This document shows, piece after piece, positions 1 through 8,757 of a DNA stretch of 64,000 nucleotides. The notes beneath the pieces were generated by a model that saw only the letters and a list, made by a program, of their open reading frames with translations, made no database searches and was not told the origin of the DNA. The stretch covers positions 62,001 through 126,000 of the forward strand of contig WOUQ01000001.1 of the NCBI GenBank assembly GCA_009772925.1, written 5' to 3'. The translations under genes were made by a program, and so were the position numbers. This DNA is from a bacterium. Its GTDB lineage: Bacteria > Pseudomonadota > Gammaproteobacteria > Burkholderiales > Thiobacillaceae. The first letter of the stretch is position 1, and every line of letters starts with the position of its first letter.

Positions 1-1
1 C

Positions 2-3000
2 GCGACCACGGAAATCGGCGCCCGCGTGCGCTGGAAGGGTGACGTGACCCTGAAACCGGTGCTGGCCACCGGCGAACTGGCCGTGGACAGCCTGCCCCTG
101 GCCAAGGCCTGGCCCTATCTGGAGGCCAGGCTGAACATGGCGCCGCCCGAGGGCGTGGCAGCCCTGGGCCTCAAGTACAAGGTAGGCTGGGCCGACAAGA
201 AGCTCAGCCTGAACGTGGATGACCTCAGCCTGGCGGTGGACAGGCTGGCCCTGCGCGGCGCGCCGGCCGCGGCACCCGCCGTGACCCTGGAGCGACTCGC
301 CCTCAGCGGCGGCCGTTTCGACCTGGGCCGGCGCAGCCTGGAGATCGGCGAGATCGCCCTCAACGGCGGGCGGGTCGCCCTCACCCGCGCCGCGGATGGC
401 CGCATCGATCTGCAGGACTGGTTCGTCGCTCCGGCCCAGGGCCAGGTGGCGTCCGCGCCGGATATAACTGGCAAGGCGCCGGCTCCCGCGGCGCCGGCTA
501 AGGCCGGGCAGGCTCCGGCAGCAGCGCAGCCTGCGGCGGCCGAGCCGGCCTGGCGCATCGGCCTGGGCCGCTTCAGCCTCGACCAGATGGCCATCCACTT
601 CACCGATCTGGGCTTCGTCAAGCCGCTGACGGCGGAAGTGGGCAATCTCAAGATTGGTTTCAAGGCCCATGCCGAGCTGGGGGCGGGGGAACCCAAGGCC
701 GAGCTGGAGGACCTCGGCATCGATGTATCCGGCATTCGCCTGTTGTCCGGGGAAGTGAAGGATCCCGTGCTGGTTCTGGGCGGTGTGGTGGTGGAGGAGG
801 GCCGCGTCGATCTCGCCGGCCAGAACGCCACGCTGGGCCGCATCGCCCTGCTCAACGGGCAGATGGAGGTGGTGCGCGACGCTCGGGGGCAACGGCCCCT
901 GCTGGAGGCCCTGCGCCGACAGCCGGCCAAGGCGGTCGCCGAGCGCGTGGTGGTGGTGGCCGCCAGGAAGACCCTGGACTGGCGCTATCGCGTCGGCGAA
1001 GTGGAGGCCAACGGGTTCCGGCTGGCCTTGCGCGACGAGTCCATCACGCCGTTCGTGAAGTTCACCGTCCAGGATATCCAGGCCAGCGCCAAGGGGCTGA
1101 GCGAGGACCTCAAGGCCGCCATTCCCGTGCGCATGGGATTCCGCGTGCTCGAAGGCGGCCGCTTCGAAGCGTCCGGCAAGGTGGCGCCGGGGCGTCCGAC
1201 GGCCGACCTGAAGCTGAACCTGGTCGACCTGGCCCTGAGCCCGGTCCAGCCCTATCTGGCCAAGGCCTCCAATCTGCTGCTGGCCGGCGGCCGCGCTTCC
1301 ACGGCCGGCCAGGTGCGCTACGGCGACGGCAAGGTCCGGTACACGGGTGGCTTCCATGTGGACGACCTGCTGATCAACGAAATCAGCACCGGCGAGCGCT
1401 TCCTGGCCTGGAAGTCGGTGTCCAGCAATGACCTGGCGGCCACGCCGACCAGCCTGGACATCGGCGAATTGCGCCTGGACCGGCCCGGCCTGAAGCTGGT
1501 GATCTTCAAGGACAAGTCGACCAGCCTCGCCAAGGCCTTCCAGAAGGGCGCGCCGACCGCCGAGGCGGGCAACAAGGAAGCCAAGGCGCCGGCCTCGCCC
1601 TGGGATGAGGACGATGCGGCCGTCAGCACCGCCGTAACCCCCGCGGTTGCCAAAGCGGCCGAAGCCAAGCCGGCGCCGGCCGGGCAGGCTTCCGCCGGCG
1701 GCAAGGCCGATCCCGCCTTCCGGGTCAACATCGAGCGGGTGCGCATCGACCAGGGCGAGATGGATTTCGCCGACCTGTCCCTGGCCCTGCCCTTCGGTAC
1801 CCGCATCCACGAGTTCAAGGGCAACATCAACGGCATCAGCAACAAGCCCGGCGGCCAGGCCGAGCTGGAACTGGACGGCCGCGTCGACGAATTCGGCCTG
1901 GCCCGCGCCGTGGGGCAGCTGGACACCTTCGATCCCACCGGCTTCATGGACATCAAGGTGGTGTTCCAGAACGTGGAGATGACCCGGTTGACGCCCTACA
2001 CGGCCACTTTCGTGGGGCGCAAGATCGAGTCCGGCAAGCTTTCCCTGGACCTGGAATACAAGCTCAAGCAGCGACAGATGCAGGGCGAGAACAAGATCGT
2101 CATGAACAAGCTGACCCTGGGCGAGCGGGTGGAAAGCCCCACCGCCAAGAACCTGCCGCTCGATCTGGCCATCGCCATCCTGCAGGACAGTAACGGCGTC
2201 ATCGACCTCGATCTGCCCGTTTCCGGCAGCCTGGACGATCCCAAGTTCAGCTACGGCCGCATCATCTGGAAGGCCATCGGCAACATCATCACCAAGATCG
2301 TCACCGCCCCCTTCCGCGCCCTCGGCGCGCTCTTCGGCGGCGGTGGCGAGAAGCTGGAGAAGGTGGCTTTCGAGGCCGGCGAGGCGGGGCTGACGCCGCC
2401 CGAGAAGGAGAAGTTCAAGCAGATCGCGCAGATCCTCAACAAGCGTCCCGGCCTGGCCCTGACGGTGCAGGGTGCCTGGTCCGCCGAGATCGACCGGCCG
2501 GCGCTCAAGGAACGGCAACTGCGCCGGGCCGTGGCCGAGAAGATGGGGGTGAAGCTGGCGGCGGACGAGGACCCGGGTCCCATCTCCACCGCCAATCCCA
2601 AGGCGCGGGCCGGACTGGAGGCGCTCTACGCGGCCCGCTTCGGCGAGACGCAGTGGAAGATGCTGAACGGCAAGTGGCTGCAGGCCAATCCGGACAAGAA
2701 ACAGGAATCCGCAGGCGGCAAGATGGTGTCGCGCCTGAAGAACCTGTTCAAACCCGAGGAACCCCTGTCCGCCGAGGACCTGGGCCAGCTCAAGGGCGCC
2801 GACCTGCACGCGCTGCTCTACCAGCGTTTGCTGGACAAGGAGACGGTGGACGACGCGGTCCTGGTCAAGCTTGCGCAAAGCCGCGGCCAGGCGGTGGTGG
2901 ATGCCCTGGTGGCCCTGGGTACCCCGGCCGACCGGGTCAAGTCCGGCGCGGCCGCGAAATTCGAGGGTGAGGGCCGCGAGGTGCCGGCCAAGCTGGAACT

Positions 3001-3019
3001 GGGCGTGGCCAAACGCTGA
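2..3019 (+). CDS. DUF748 / AsmA-like envelope protein (5' end outside window)
   Basis: The reading frame is open from the first bases of the window, so the true start lies upstream; an internal GTG at 26 is not a convincing start. The visible part is about 1000 residues of beta-rich, repetitive sequence with Ala/Pro-rich linkers near residues 145-180 and 510-570, a pattern of the DUF748/AsmA-like family of large periplasmic proteins anchored in the inner membrane. The C-terminal third carries the conserved DUF748 stretch (LPLDLAIAILQDSNGVIDLD, then a VSGSLDDPKFSYGRIIWKAI-like segment), followed by a short alpha-helical tail. AsmA-like proteins are implicated in lipid transport between membranes or in envelope integrity; the exact role of this member is inference. 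It ends 185 bp before the next gene on the same strand. Confidence 0.85.
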   Translation, partial: ATTEIGARVRWKGDVTLKPVLATGELAVDSLPLAKAWPYLEARLNMAPPEGVAALGLKYKVGWADKKLSLNVDDLSLAVDRLALRGAPAAAPAVTLERLALSGGRFDLGRRSLEIGEIALNGGRVALTRAADGRIDLQDWFVAPAQGQVASAPDITGKAPAPAAPAKAGQAPAAAQPAAAEPAWRIGLGRFSLDQMAIHFTDLGFVKPLTAEVGNLKIGFKAHAELGAGEPKAELEDLGIDVSGIRLLSGEVKDPVLVLGGVVVEEGRVDLAGQNATLGRIALLNGQMEVVRDARGQRPLLEALRRQPAKAVAERVVVVAARKTLDWRYRVGEVEANGFRLALRDESITPFVKFTVQDIQASAKGLSEDLKAAIPVRMGFRVLEGGRFEASGKVAPGRPTADLKLNLVDLALSPVQPYLAKASNLLLAGGRASTAGQVRYGDGKVRYTGGFHVDDLLINEISTGERFLAWKSVSSNDLAATPTSLDIGELRLDRPGLKLVIFKDKSTSLAKAFQKGAPTAEAGNKEAKAPASPWDEDDAAVSTAVTPAVAKAAEAKPAPAGQASAGGKADPAFRVNIERVRIDQGEMDFADLSLALPFGTRIHEFKGNINGISNKPGGQAELELDGRVDEFGLARAVGQLDTFDPTGFMDIKVVFQNVEMTRLTPYTATFVGRKIESGKLSLDLEYKLKQRQMQGENKIVMNKLTLGERVESPTAKNLPLDLAIAILQDSNGVIDLDLPVSGSLDDPKFSYGRIIWKAIGNIITKIVTAPFRALGALFGGGGEKLEKVAFEAGEAGLTPPEKEKFKQIAQILNKRPGLALTVQGAWSAEIDRPALKERQLRRAVAEKMGVKLAADEDPGPISTANPKARAGLEALYAARFGETQWKMLNGKWLQANPDKKQESAGGKMVSRLKNLFKPEEPLSAEDLGQLKGADLHALLYQRLLDKETVDDAVLVKLAQSRGQAVVDALVALGTPADRVKSGAAAKFEGEGREVPAKLELGVAKR

Positions 3020-3204
3020 GCTTGCAGGCGCTGTAGGGCGCAAACCTTCGGGCATTGCACCATTCCGGCATTGATTCGGTGCAATACGCCGCGTTATTGC
3101 ACCCTCCGCCCTGCGTGACCGTTTCCGAGGCCGCAGCGCTTGCCAAGGCAGGCCGGCGACCGCATGCTTGCCCGCCTTTTCGCGCCCGTTTCCTCACGCC
3201 TGTC

Positions 3205-4152
3205 ATGAACCCCTTTGCCCGCCTGTTGCGCCTGGTTCGCGACGATACCGCCGACCCCGACCTGGAAGTTGCCCTGGAACGCGCCACGGCGCGCGTGGAG
3301 CCGCGCCTGCCGCAGGCGAGCGGCTGGCCCCGGCGTTACCGCGTCGCCATCGCCGCCGCCCTGGCACAGGCGCGCCGCGTCGCCGAGGGCATTCCCGGCC
3401 CACTTGAGCTGAGTCCGGGGCGTTACGCCGGCGAGCCGGCCGTGCGCGCCCTGTTCGCCTCGCCCGAGGACATCCGTCGCGCGCTGTGCGGCAGTCCGGC
3501 GCTGCGTGACTACGTTGCCGCCGGCGGCCGGCGCGAGATCTATGCGCTGTTGTCCATGCGGCGCATGGAAAAGACCGTGCTGGGTGTCGATATCAGCGGC
3601 GGCGCGCTGCGCCGCGAGGTGCCGCAAACCCTGATGTGGTTCACCGACCATCGCCTGTCCGGGCCGGCCGAGGACGAGGCCGGGGCGCGGCGCGCCCTGT
3701 TGTGGACCCTGTTCGACCGCTTCCTGGAACGTCTGGCTGTAGGCGTCGAACGGCTGCGCGAGGAGCGGGTTCGCCTGCTGCGCGAGAAGGATCTGGCGAT
3801 GGCGCGTCTGCGCGACGCCGACGCGCGACGCGAGGCGGCGGCGAGGGATGCGCTGGAGGAAATCCTGCAGCGCCTCGCCGAGGTCACCCAGGCGCTGGAA
3901 CTGGAGCGGCTGGCGGAGGTGTTCGACACCGTGCTGTCGCACCCCGAGGACTGCCTGTATCTGACGGAACATACCTACGCGCTGGACGAGATGGGGCGCC
4001 TGCGTGGCGGCGACGCGCGCGCCACCGCGTTGCGCTTCGTCGATCTGCTGGAGCGCTACCAGGAGCCGCGCACCGTGCTGCTGGCGCATTGCCGGGACTT
4101 CACCCCGGTCAGCGTCGGCGAGCGCCTGCGCGAAGCGGAGGGCTGGCTGTGA
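3205..4152 (+). CDS. conserved hypothetical protein with coiled-coil segment
   Basis: A 315-residue cytoplasmic-looking protein with no signal peptide or membrane segment. I chose the ATG at 3205 (MNPFARLLRLVRDD) because residues encoded upstream of it, from an in-frame ATG at 3055, are low-quality, Cys/Pro-rich and overlap a non-coding-looking spacer. Residues about 170-245 are Arg/Glu/Leu-rich with heptad spacing and probably form a coiled coil. I do not recognise a catalytic motif. The gene lies between the DUF748 gene and ppx on the same strand. The codon and amino-acid use match its neighbours, so it is probably a real gene of unknown function. Confidence 0.7.
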   Translation: MNPFARLLRLVRDDTADPDLEVALERATARVEPRLPQASGWPRRYRVAIAAALAQARRVAEGIPGPLELSPGRYAGEPAVRALFASPEDIRRALCGSPALRDYVAAGGRREIYALLSMRRMEKTVLGVDISGGALRREVPQTLMWFTDHRLSGPAEDEAGARRALLWTLFDRFLERLAVGVERLREERVRLLREKDLAMARLRDADARREAAARDALEEILQRLAEVTQALELERLAEVFDTVLSHPEDCLYLTEHTYALDEMGRLRGGDARATALRFVDLLERYQEPRTVLLAHCRDFTPVSVGERLREAEGWL

Positions 4153-4161
4153 GCGCCCCCA

Positions 4162-4182
4162 GGGCCGGGCAGTGCCCGGCCC
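4162..4182 (+). terminator. GC-rich hairpin downstream of the 3205-4152 gene
   Basis: A near-perfect inverted repeat GGGCCGGGC / GCCCGGCCC lies 10 bp after the stop codon. No U-tract follows, so it could be a factor-dependent terminator or an mRNA-stabilising stem rather than an intrinsic terminator. Confidence 0.3.
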
Positions 4183-4291
4183 GCCCCCCGTGGGGGACAA
4201 GAAAACTCGGGGCGGCCCATCGTTTTCTTGAGCGCGTCCCCGAGCCGGCCGGCGCTACAATCCCAGCACCGCTTCGCGTCGCCCGCCCGCC

Positions 4292-5785
4292 ATGCAGTCC
4301 TATCCCACTCTTGCCGCCGTCGATCTCGGTTCCAACTCCTTTCACCTGCAGGTGGGCCGCGTGGAAGGGGAACAGCTGTTCTACCTCGACGCCATCAAGG
4401 AGCCGGTGCGCCTGGCCAGCGGCCTGACCGCGCGCAAGGCGCTGGACGGCGCTTCCCAGCGCCGCGCCCTGAACTGCCTGGCGCGCTTCGGCGAGCGCCT
4501 GCGCGGCATGCCACCGGGCGCCGTGCGCGCGGTGGGCACCTCCGCCCTGCGCGTGGCGAAAAACTCGGCGGAATTCCTGGACAAGGCGCGTCAGGCCCTG
4601 GGCTTCGACATCGACATCGTCGCCGGCCGCGAGGAGGCGCGCCTCATCTACCTGGGCGTGGCGCACAGCCTGCCGCTGTCGCGCAGGCCACGCCTGGTGG
4701 TGGACATTGGCGGCGGCTCCACCGAATGCATACGCGGCGTCGGCTACGAGCCGCGCGAGCGGGAAAGCCTGCGCATGGGCTGCGTGGTCTATTCGCTGCG
4801 CTTTTTCCCCGGCGGCCGCGTCGACAAGGCCGCCCTGCGCGCCGCCGAAACCGCCGCGCGCATCGAGATCCGCCACGTCACCGCCGGCCAGTTCGGCGCG
4901 GGTACCTGGAAGGAGGCGGTGGGCTCCTCGGGCACGGCCAAGGCCCTGGGCGAAATCTGCCGCCTGAATGGCTTCTCCGACGGCGCCCTCACCCTGGAGG
5001 GCCTGAAGTGGCTGCGCGAGCGGCTGGTCAAGGCGGGCTCCGCCGAGGCGCTCGACATCCCCGGCCTGAAGCCGGACCGCCGGCCGGTGCTGGCGGGCGG
5101 CCTCGGCATCATGTACGCCCTGTTCCTGGAACTCGGCATCGAGACCATGACCGCCGCGCAGGGCGCCATGCGCGAGGGCATCCTCTGGGACCTGCTGGGG
5201 CGCGTGCACGACCACGACATGCGCGACGTCACCGTGAGCCAGTTGCAGCGCCGCTACGGCGTCGACACCCACCAGGCCGGACGCGTCGAGGCGCTGGCCG
5301 CGCATCTGTTCGCCGCCGCGCCGCCCCCCGCCGGCGAGGAGCCGGCGGAGGCCGCGCGCCGCCTGGCCTGGGCCGCGCGCCTGCACGAGATCGGCATCTC
5401 CATCGCCCATTCGGGGCAGCACAAGCACGCCGCCTACATCCTGGAGAATGCCGACATGCCGGGCTTCTCCCGCCGCGATCAGGCGCGCCTGGCGGCGCTG
5501 GTGCGGGCCAGCCGCGGCGGCCTGGACAAGTTCGCGCTGTCGCCCGCGGACCCCGCCTGGCCGCTCATCCTCTGCCTGCGCCTCGCCCTGCTGTTCAACA
5601 CCAGCCGTGGTGACGCGCCGCCGCCCGACATTGGCCTTGCCTGTACCGACGGCGCATGCAGCCTGCGCCTGCCCGCCGCCTGGCTGCGCGACAACCCGCT
5701 CACCCAGGCCATGCTGGAGGTGGAATTGCGGGACTGGGCGAAAGTTGCGCCGGCGTTGCGCCTGGCGGGGGTCCAGACGGATTGA
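4292..5785 (+). CDS. ppx: exopolyphosphatase (Ppx/GppA family)
   Basis: A 497-residue enzyme expected to release orthophosphate from the ends of polyphosphate chains in the cytoplasm. The N-terminal actin-like fold shows the phosphate-1 motif (AAVDLGSNSFHLQVGR, residues about 8-23), the catalytic-region segment AGREEARLIYLGVAHS near 111-126 and the phosphate-2 motif VVDIGGGSTE near 137-146. The roughly 180-residue C-terminal region (after about residue 310) has the all-helical HD-like character of full-length Ppx proteins, including ARLHEIGISIAHSGQHKHA. The length matches Ppx (about 500) rather than short GppA forms. It opens a plus-strand run that faces ppk1, the synthetic counterpart, 0.8 kb away, which supports a polyphosphate role over pppGpp hydrolysis, although GppA activity cannot be excluded. 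Confidence 0.9.
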   Translation: MQSYPTLAAVDLGSNSFHLQVGRVEGEQLFYLDAIKEPVRLASGLTARKALDGASQRRALNCLARFGERLRGMPPGAVRAVGTSALRVAKNSAEFLDKARQALGFDIDIVAGREEARLIYLGVAHSLPLSRRPRLVVDIGGGSTECIRGVGYEPRERESLRMGCVVYSLRFFPGGRVDKAALRAAETAARIEIRHVTAGQFGAGTWKEAVGSSGTAKALGEICRLNGFSDGALTLEGLKWLRERLVKAGSAEALDIPGLKPDRRPVLAGGLGIMYALFLELGIETMTAAQGAMREGILWDLLGRVHDHDMRDVTVSQLQRRYGVDTHQAGRVEALAAHLFAAAPPPAGEEPAEAARRLAWAARLHEIGISIAHSGQHKHAAYILENADMPGFSRRDQARLAALVRASRGGLDKFALSPADPAWPLILCLRLALLFNTSRGDAPPPDIGLACTDGACSLRLPAAWLRDNPLTQAMLEVELRDWAKVAPALRLAGVQTD

Positions 5786-5993
5786 CCCGGCCGGTCATGG
5801 CGGCGCCTCGATCCAGATTCTTGAAGTGTGCCCCTGAAGTCCCGTCGCGATGCCCGGGAACACTTGCCACAAGTTCCACAGGGGTTCCTCTCCCCGCCGC
5901 ATTGCGCTTGCGTGTAAACCTCAGTGTTGTGAGCTACCTTGAAACCATCAAGTGATGTGTAAGAGAGTCCCGCATGTGCCTCAAGGTGGTGCC

Positions 5994-6554
5994 ATGAAAA
6001 TAATGCAGAGTCTCCTGGCGGTCTTCTTGCTGGCCGGCTGTTCGAGTCTGTTGCCCACCGCTCAGGACAAATCGGTTCAGCCCTGGGGGACTTTCGAGGA
6101 AGCGAAAGCCAGCTACGACAGGATCGAACCCTTCGTCACCGACATGGATACCGTGCGCAGCCTGGGTTTCGACCCATTCAAGACACCGAACTTCAAGATT
6201 CTCAATCACGCCCAGGTGGTGCAGACCGTTCTGCCTCCGCCCATACAGGGCAATGGTGTCGTGCCGGCCGGCATACTTGAATGCATCAAGGCCCAGGATG
6301 CCTGCCAGGGCTACTACATGGAGCCGAGGCGGCTGAAAAAGGACCGGGTCGGCAACTTCATGCTCGACTTCATGAACTTCAAGCGGGAGACGGTTACCAC
6401 GGGCTGGAAATTCGGTGCCCTGATCGTGATCGTCGGCGACAAGGTGGTCTACAAGCAGTGGAGCGGCAGCCCGAATATCCTGGAAGAGACCGTGCAAAAG
6501 AATCCCCTGGGTCCTTTCCAGGGTATGGGGTCTTCCAGCGACCTCTATCGCTGA
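5994..6554 (+). CDS. small outer-envelope lipoprotein of unknown function
   Basis: A 186-residue protein starting at the ATG at 5994. Its N-terminus is a lipoprotein signal peptide with lipobox LLAGC, so Cys16 would be lipidated. The mature part has no motif I recognise; a middle segment contains CIKAQDACQGYYMEP with two cysteines and a C-terminal VIVGDKVVYKQWSGSPNI strand. The ORF extends to 5952, but the upstream residues would disrupt the signal peptide. The gene sits between ppx (208 bp upstream, same strand) and ppk1 (40 bp away, convergent). Position alone suggests a link to phosphate metabolism and this is weak inference. Confidence 0.8.
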   Translation: MKIMQSLLAVFLLAGCSSLLPTAQDKSVQPWGTFEEAKASYDRIEPFVTDMDTVRSLGFDPFKTPNFKILNHAQVVQTVLPPPIQGNGVVPAGILECIKAQDACQGYYMEPRRLKKDRVGNFMLDFMNFKRETVTTGWKFGALIVIVGDKVVYKQWSGSPNILEETVQKNPLGPFQGMGSSSDLYR

Positions 6555-6560
6555 AAAGCC

Positions 6561-6592
6561 GGTTTGCGCAGGGCATCCCGTGCGCAAGACCG
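6561..6592 (-). terminator. hairpin between convergent lipoprotein gene and ppk1
   Basis: The inverted repeat TTGCGCA / TGCGCAA, with inner GGG/CCC pairs and outer GGT/ACC pairs, fills the 40-bp gap between two convergent genes. Read on the minus strand, it is followed by GGCTTTTC, a short T-tract, so it probably terminates ppk1; it may work weakly in the other direction. Confidence 0.5.
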
Positions 6593-6594
6593 TT

Positions 6595-8661
6595 TCAGGT
6601 CTTCGCCGCCAGCAGGTTGAGCAGGAATGCCTGCGCCTCGAAGGCGCGCCCGCGTCGGGCACGCCGCCTGTAGCCGCCGTCCGGCTGCATGTCCCAGGCC
6701 TTGCTGTTGTCTTTCAGATAGGGCTTGATGCCTTCGTTGATGACCCGTTTCTTGAGCCTGGGCTCCAGCACCGGGAAGCCGGTCTCGATGCGGCGGAAGA
6801 AGTTGCGGTCCATCCAGTCGGCGCTGGCGAGATAGACATCCTCGGCGCCGCCGTTCCAGAAGTAGAAGATGCGGTGGTGTTCCAGGAAGCGGCCGAGGAT
6901 GGAACGCACGCGGATGTTCTCGGAGACGCCGGGAATGCCAGGGCGCAGGGCGCACACGGCGCGCACGATGAGGTCGATCTGCACGCCGGCCCGCGAGGCC
7001 TCGTAGAGCGCGGCGATGACGCGGGGCTCGAGCAGGGCGTTCATCTTGGCGACGATGAAGGCCTTCTCGCCGTTGCGGGCCTTCTCGGTTTCGTTGCGGA
7101 TGGCCTGCATGATGCGGGCGTGCATGGTGAACGGCGACTGCCACAGGTAGGTGTGCTCGCCCGCGTCGCCCAGGCCGGTGATCTGCTGGAACACGTCGTT
7201 GACGTCCTGGCACAGCTCGGGGTTGCAGGTGAGCAGACCGAAGTCGGTGTAGAGCCGCGAGGTGCGGGCGTGGTAGTTGCCGGTGCCGAGATGGCAATAC
7301 CTCTTGAGTTTTCCATTTTCGCGGCGCACCACCATGGCCATCTTCGCGTGCGTCTTGTGGCCGACCACGCCATACACCACGTGGGCACCGGCCGCCTCCA
7401 GCTTCTCCGCCCAGTTGATGTTGGCCTCCTCGTCGAAGCGGGCCAGCAGTTCCACCACCGCGGTGACCTCCTTGCCGCGCTGGGCCGCGGCGATGAGGTG
7501 GCGCATCAGTTCCGAGTCGGTGCCGGTGCGGTAGACGGTCTGCTTGATGGCCAGCACGTCGGGGTCCTCGGCCGCCTCGCGGATGAAGTCGATGACCGGC
7601 TGGAACGACTGGAACGGGTGGTGCAGCAGGATGTCGGAGGCCGAGACGGCCTTGAACAGGTCGGGCTGCTTGCCGAGCTGGGCGGGCTGGCCCGGGGTGA
7701 AGGGCGGGAACTTGAGGTCCGGGCGCTCCACCCGGTCCGGCACGTTCATCAGTCGCACCAGGTTCACCGGGCCGCGCACCTGATAGAGGTCGGCGCGGGT
7801 GAGTTGGAACTGGCGCAGCAGGAATTCCTTCATTTCCTCGGAACAGTTGTCGGCCACCTCCAGGCGCACGCCGTCGCCGAAATGGCGGTGCGGCAGCTCG
7901 CCCTGCAGCAGTTCGCGCAGGTTCTTGTTCTCCTCGTCGTCGATGAACAGGTCGGAATTACGGGTGACGCGGAACTGGTAGCAGCCCTGCACCTCCATGC
8001 CGGCGAAGAGGGCGCCGACGTGGGCGTGCAGGATCGAGGACAGGAAGACGAAGCCGTATTCGCAGCCCGCCACCTCGCGCGGCAGCTGGATCACCCGCGG
8101 CAGGGCGCGCGGCGCCTGCACCACGGCCTTGCCGGAACCGCGGCCGAAGGCGTCCTTGCCGGCCAGTTCGACGGCGAAGTTGAGGCTCTTGTTGAGCACG
8201 TTGGGGAAGGGGTGGGCCGGGTCCAGGCCGATGGGCGTCAGCACCGGCATCAGCTCGTCGAAGAAGAACGCGCGGATCCACTCGGCCTGCTCGGGATTCC
8301 AGTGCGTGCGGCGATGGAAGCGGATGCCCTCGGCGGCCAGCGCCGGCAGCACTTCGCCGTTGAGCAGCTCGTACTGGCGCGCCACCAGGGCGTGCGAGAC
8401 CTTCGCCACTTCCTTGTAGGCCTGGCGCGCGGTGAGGCCGTCGACGCCGATGTGCTCGGGATTCAGGCGGATCTGTTCCTTGAGGCCGGCGACGCGGATC
8501 TCGAAGAACTCGTCCATGTTGCTGGAGGTGATGCACAGGAAGCGCAGGCGTTCGAGCAGGGGGGTGGCGGGATCCTCGGCCTGGGCGAGCACGCGCCGGT
8601 TGAACTCGAGAATGCCGAGTTCGCGGTTGATCAGGTATTCGCTGGGGGGGGTGGGACTCAT
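6595..8661 (-). CDS. ppk1: polyphosphate kinase 1
   Basis: A 688-residue enzyme expected to make polyphosphate reversibly from ATP. The N-terminal PPK domain begins with YLINRELGILEFNRRVLAQA. The middle contains the conserved LLHHPFQSFQPVIDFIREAA and AIKQTVYRTG segments, and the catalytic phospho-histidine loop is visible as YCHLGTGNYHARTSRLYTDF. The C-terminal PPK domain has RMLEHHRIFYFWNG-like and DWMDRNFFRRIETGFPVL segments. Length is normal for PPK1 (about 690). Start is the ATG at 8661. It is transcribed towards ppx and divergently from the CYTH-CHAD gene (97 bp apart), so the four genes make one polyphosphate neighbourhood. Confidence 0.96.
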   Translation of the reverse strand: MSPTPPSEYLINRELGILEFNRRVLAQAEDPATPLLERLRFLCITSSNMDEFFEIRVAGLKEQIRLNPEHIGVDGLTARQAYKEVAKVSHALVARQYELLNGEVLPALAAEGIRFHRRTHWNPEQAEWIRAFFFDELMPVLTPIGLDPAHPFPNVLNKSLNFAVELAGKDAFGRGSGKAVVQAPRALPRVIQLPREVAGCEYGFVFLSSILHAHVGALFAGMEVQGCYQFRVTRNSDLFIDDEENKNLRELLQGELPHRHFGDGVRLEVADNCSEEMKEFLLRQFQLTRADLYQVRGPVNLVRLMNVPDRVERPDLKFPPFTPGQPAQLGKQPDLFKAVSASDILLHHPFQSFQPVIDFIREAAEDPDVLAIKQTVYRTGTDSELMRHLIAAAQRGKEVTAVVELLARFDEEANINWAEKLEAAGAHVVYGVVGHKTHAKMAMVVRRENGKLKRYCHLGTGNYHARTSRLYTDFGLLTCNPELCQDVNDVFQQITGLGDAGEHTYLWQSPFTMHARIMQAIRNETEKARNGEKAFIVAKMNALLEPRVIAALYEASRAGVQIDLIVRAVCALRPGIPGVSENIRVRSILGRFLEHHRIFYFWNGGAEDVYLASADWMDRNFFRRIETGFPVLEPRLKKRVINEGIKPYLKDNSKAWDMQPDGGYRRRARRGRAFEAQAFLLNLLAAKT

Positions 8662-8757
8662 GGTGGATGCGCCGGTGGCGGCGGTAACCTAAACAATAAC
8701 GCCCCATGCTAACCTCAAAGCCTTCCCGCTTCTATCGCGCGGCCATCGCCACCGCCC

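Noticed and set aside
6580..8712. 710-codon plus-strand ORF opposite ppk1
   Set aside because: Antisense shadow rich in Val/Glu/His/Gly; ppk1 has its catalytic His loop and normal length.
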